Shown here piece by piece: positions 63,009-64,000 of a DNA stretch of 64,000 nt (within the stretch, counting starts at the first letter, position 1; each line of letters begins with the position of its first letter). The translations under genes and the position numbers were made by a program. Below the pieces are notes generated by a model, which had not been told where the DNA came from, did not search any database, and saw only the letters and a list, made by a program, of their open reading frames with translations. The stretch comes from Stieleria magnilauensis. GTDB lineage: Bacteria > Planctomycetota > Planctomycetia > Pirellulales > Pirellulaceae. Location: NCBI GenBank assembly GCA_007753675.1, contig CP036432.1, positions 6,946,233 to 7,010,232 of the forward strand, given 5' to 3'.

Positions 63009-64000
63009 ATGGGCATGAATGAACCCCTGAATCGAAAACTCCGCATGGCCCTGGTCGGTGGCGGACAAGGCTCGTTCATCGGTCGGGTCCATTCGATTGC
63101 CGCCTGCCTGGACAATCGTGCGGTGGTGACCGCCGGGGCATTGTCGAGCAACCCCGAACGGGCCAAAGCATCGGCACCGGATTACGGGATCGACGACGCA
63201 CGGGCCTACACCAGCTATCAGGAATTGCTCGATGCGGAACTGAAGTTGCCCGCCGACGAGCGAATCGATTTCGTCAGCATCGCGACCCCCAATCACGTCC
63301 ATTTCGAGGTCGCCGAAGCGGCCGTCAAAGCGGGATTCAACGTCGTCTGCGACAAGCCGATGACCTACGATCTTGCCCAAGCCGAACAGCTTCTCGAAAC
63401 CGTCAAGAACAGCGACGTCGTCTTCGCGCTCTCGCACAATTACACCGGGTACCCAATGATCCGCCAGGCCCGTGAGATGATTCTCAGCGGTGAACTCGGT
63501 GAAATCAACGCGATCCGGTCCCAGTACATCCAGGGCTGGCTCGTCGAAGCGATGGAGCATCAGGAGAGCAAGCAAGCGGCCTGGCGGACCGACCCCAGCA
63601 AGAGCGGTGCAGCCGGCGCGTTCGGCGACATCGCCACCCACGCCTACAACCTCGGTCGCTACATGACCGGCTTGTTGCCCGACCAGGTCAGCTGCCACTT
63701 GAAAACCTTCGTCGACGGCCGACGTCTGGATGACTACGGGACGGCGATCATCACGTACGAAAACGGGGCGCTCGGCACACTCACCGCCTCGCAAGTCACC
63801 CATGGCCGTGAAAATGATTTTGAAATCGAAATCGACGGCACCAAGGGCTCGTTGAAATGGAGACAGGAAAACCCCAACGAGATGATCGTGCGGCACAACG
63901 GCAAGCCGCATCAGATCTACACGCGTGATCCCAAAGCGGCACACATCAACGCCATGGGCCGTGCCGCCTGCCGCATCCCGGCCGGGCATCCCGAGGCGTT
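63009..64000 (+). CDS. Gfo/Idh/MocA family oxidoreductase, 3' end beyond the window
   Basis: A coding frame from ATG 63009 (second ATG at 63015) stays open to the window end, giving 330 residues of an incomplete protein. The Rossmann motif is MALVGGGQGSFIGRVH near 13-28. The family motif appears as VVCDKPMTYDLA with Asp in place of the usual Glu. GAAGAFGDIATHAYNLGRYMTG carries the C-terminal-domain His. It lacks the Tat signal seen in the other two oxidoreductases here, so it is cytoplasmic. It reads away from the hypothetical anchored protein. Confidence 0.9.
   Translation, partial: MGMNEPLNRKLRMALVGGGQGSFIGRVHSIAACLDNRAVVTAGALSSNPERAKASAPDYGIDDARAYTSYQELLDAELKLPADERIDFVSIATPNHVHFEVAEAAVKAGFNVVCDKPMTYDLAQAEQLLETVKNSDVVFALSHNYTGYPMIRQAREMILSGELGEINAIRSQYIQGWLVEAMEHQESKQAAWRTDPSKSGAAGAFGDIATHAYNLGRYMTGLLPDQVSCHLKTFVDGRRLDDYGTAIITYENGALGTLTASQVTHGRENDFEIEIDGTKGSLKWRQENPNEMIVRHNGKPHQIYTRDPKAAHINAMGRAACRIPAGHPEA

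Noticed and set aside
62995-63989. 331-aa minus-strand frame at the window end
   Set aside because: It is antisense to the truncated Gfo/Idh/MocA gene, which has Rossmann and family motifs on the plus strand.

Overview
The window looks like chromosome from a marine planctomycete of the Rhodopirellula/Pirellulaceae type. This is inferred from gene content: sulfatases, several Gfo/Idh/MocA oxidoreductases (two with Tat signals), a Tat-exported TIM-barrel epimerase, eukaryote-like Ser/Thr signalling proteins including a kinase fused to an Hsp70-like ATPase, GC-rich coding and loosely packed single genes on both strands. It is one contiguous stretch of host genes interrupted by small mobile elements. 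No phage, CRISPR array or rRNA was seen. One tRNA, Leu(GAG), sits at 33241-33325.

Layout. 1-780: REP-associated tyrosine transposase bounded by 21-bp inverted repeats. 785-1872: PP2C phosphatase with a coupled small upstream ORF. 2264-9345: secreted BNR/sialidase-like protein, DUF3500 protein, a beta-propeller remnant, an M14-type carboxypeptidase, a Tat-exported oxidoreductase and a small membrane protein. 9595-11115: threonine dehydratase. 11339-13516: nested mobile elements, in which a 112-bp MITE and an IS1182-family element sit side by side inside a hairpin repeat. 13545-19437: complete mrpABCDEFG cation/proton antiporter operon on the minus strand, preceded by a small coupled ORF. 20002-25969: carbohydrate block with a GH5-like glycosidase (carrying an in-frame MITE), AGE-type epimerase, AraC regulator, PIG-L deacetylase and oxidoreductase. 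26223-30590: HAD sugar-phosphate phosphatase, K+ channel with RCK domains, TsdA-like dihaem cytochrome and a membrane protein.

30949-32763 is a broken two-component locus: a PAS histidine kinase with an in-frame stop, whose ATPase domain is fused by deletion to the C-terminal half of an NtrC-type regulator. Then come tRNA-Leu with its terminator, a lipoprotein lipase-like hydrolase, CsrA with a long tail, a small conserved-looking ORF and a two-PDZ secreted protein. 39043-42017 is a mini flagellar cluster (HATPase-like, FliF-like, FliG-like). 42180-49309 holds a membrane M28 peptidase, a Tat TIM-barrel epimerase, HemC and the kinase-Hsp70 fusion. 49310-51181 is a dehydrogenase/lactonase pair of L-fucose-oxidation type. 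51528-64000 holds a short primary-like sigma factor, a beta-propeller protein, a membrane protein, two sulfatases flanking a UMP/CMP-kinase-like gene that looks eukaryotic, a UvrD-type helicase, an anchored hypothetical protein and an oxidoreductase cut by the window end.

The most interesting signals are: (i) a MITE whose ends and 6-bp target duplications match the neighbouring IS1182 element, with a second copy that adds exactly 40 codons in frame to the GH5-like gene; (ii) the histidine-kinase/NtrC deletion fusion; (iii) the eukaryote-like nucleotide kinase with an unusual N-terminal domain; (iv) two families of dispersed hairpin repeats. All family assignments come from reading motifs; no database search was run.
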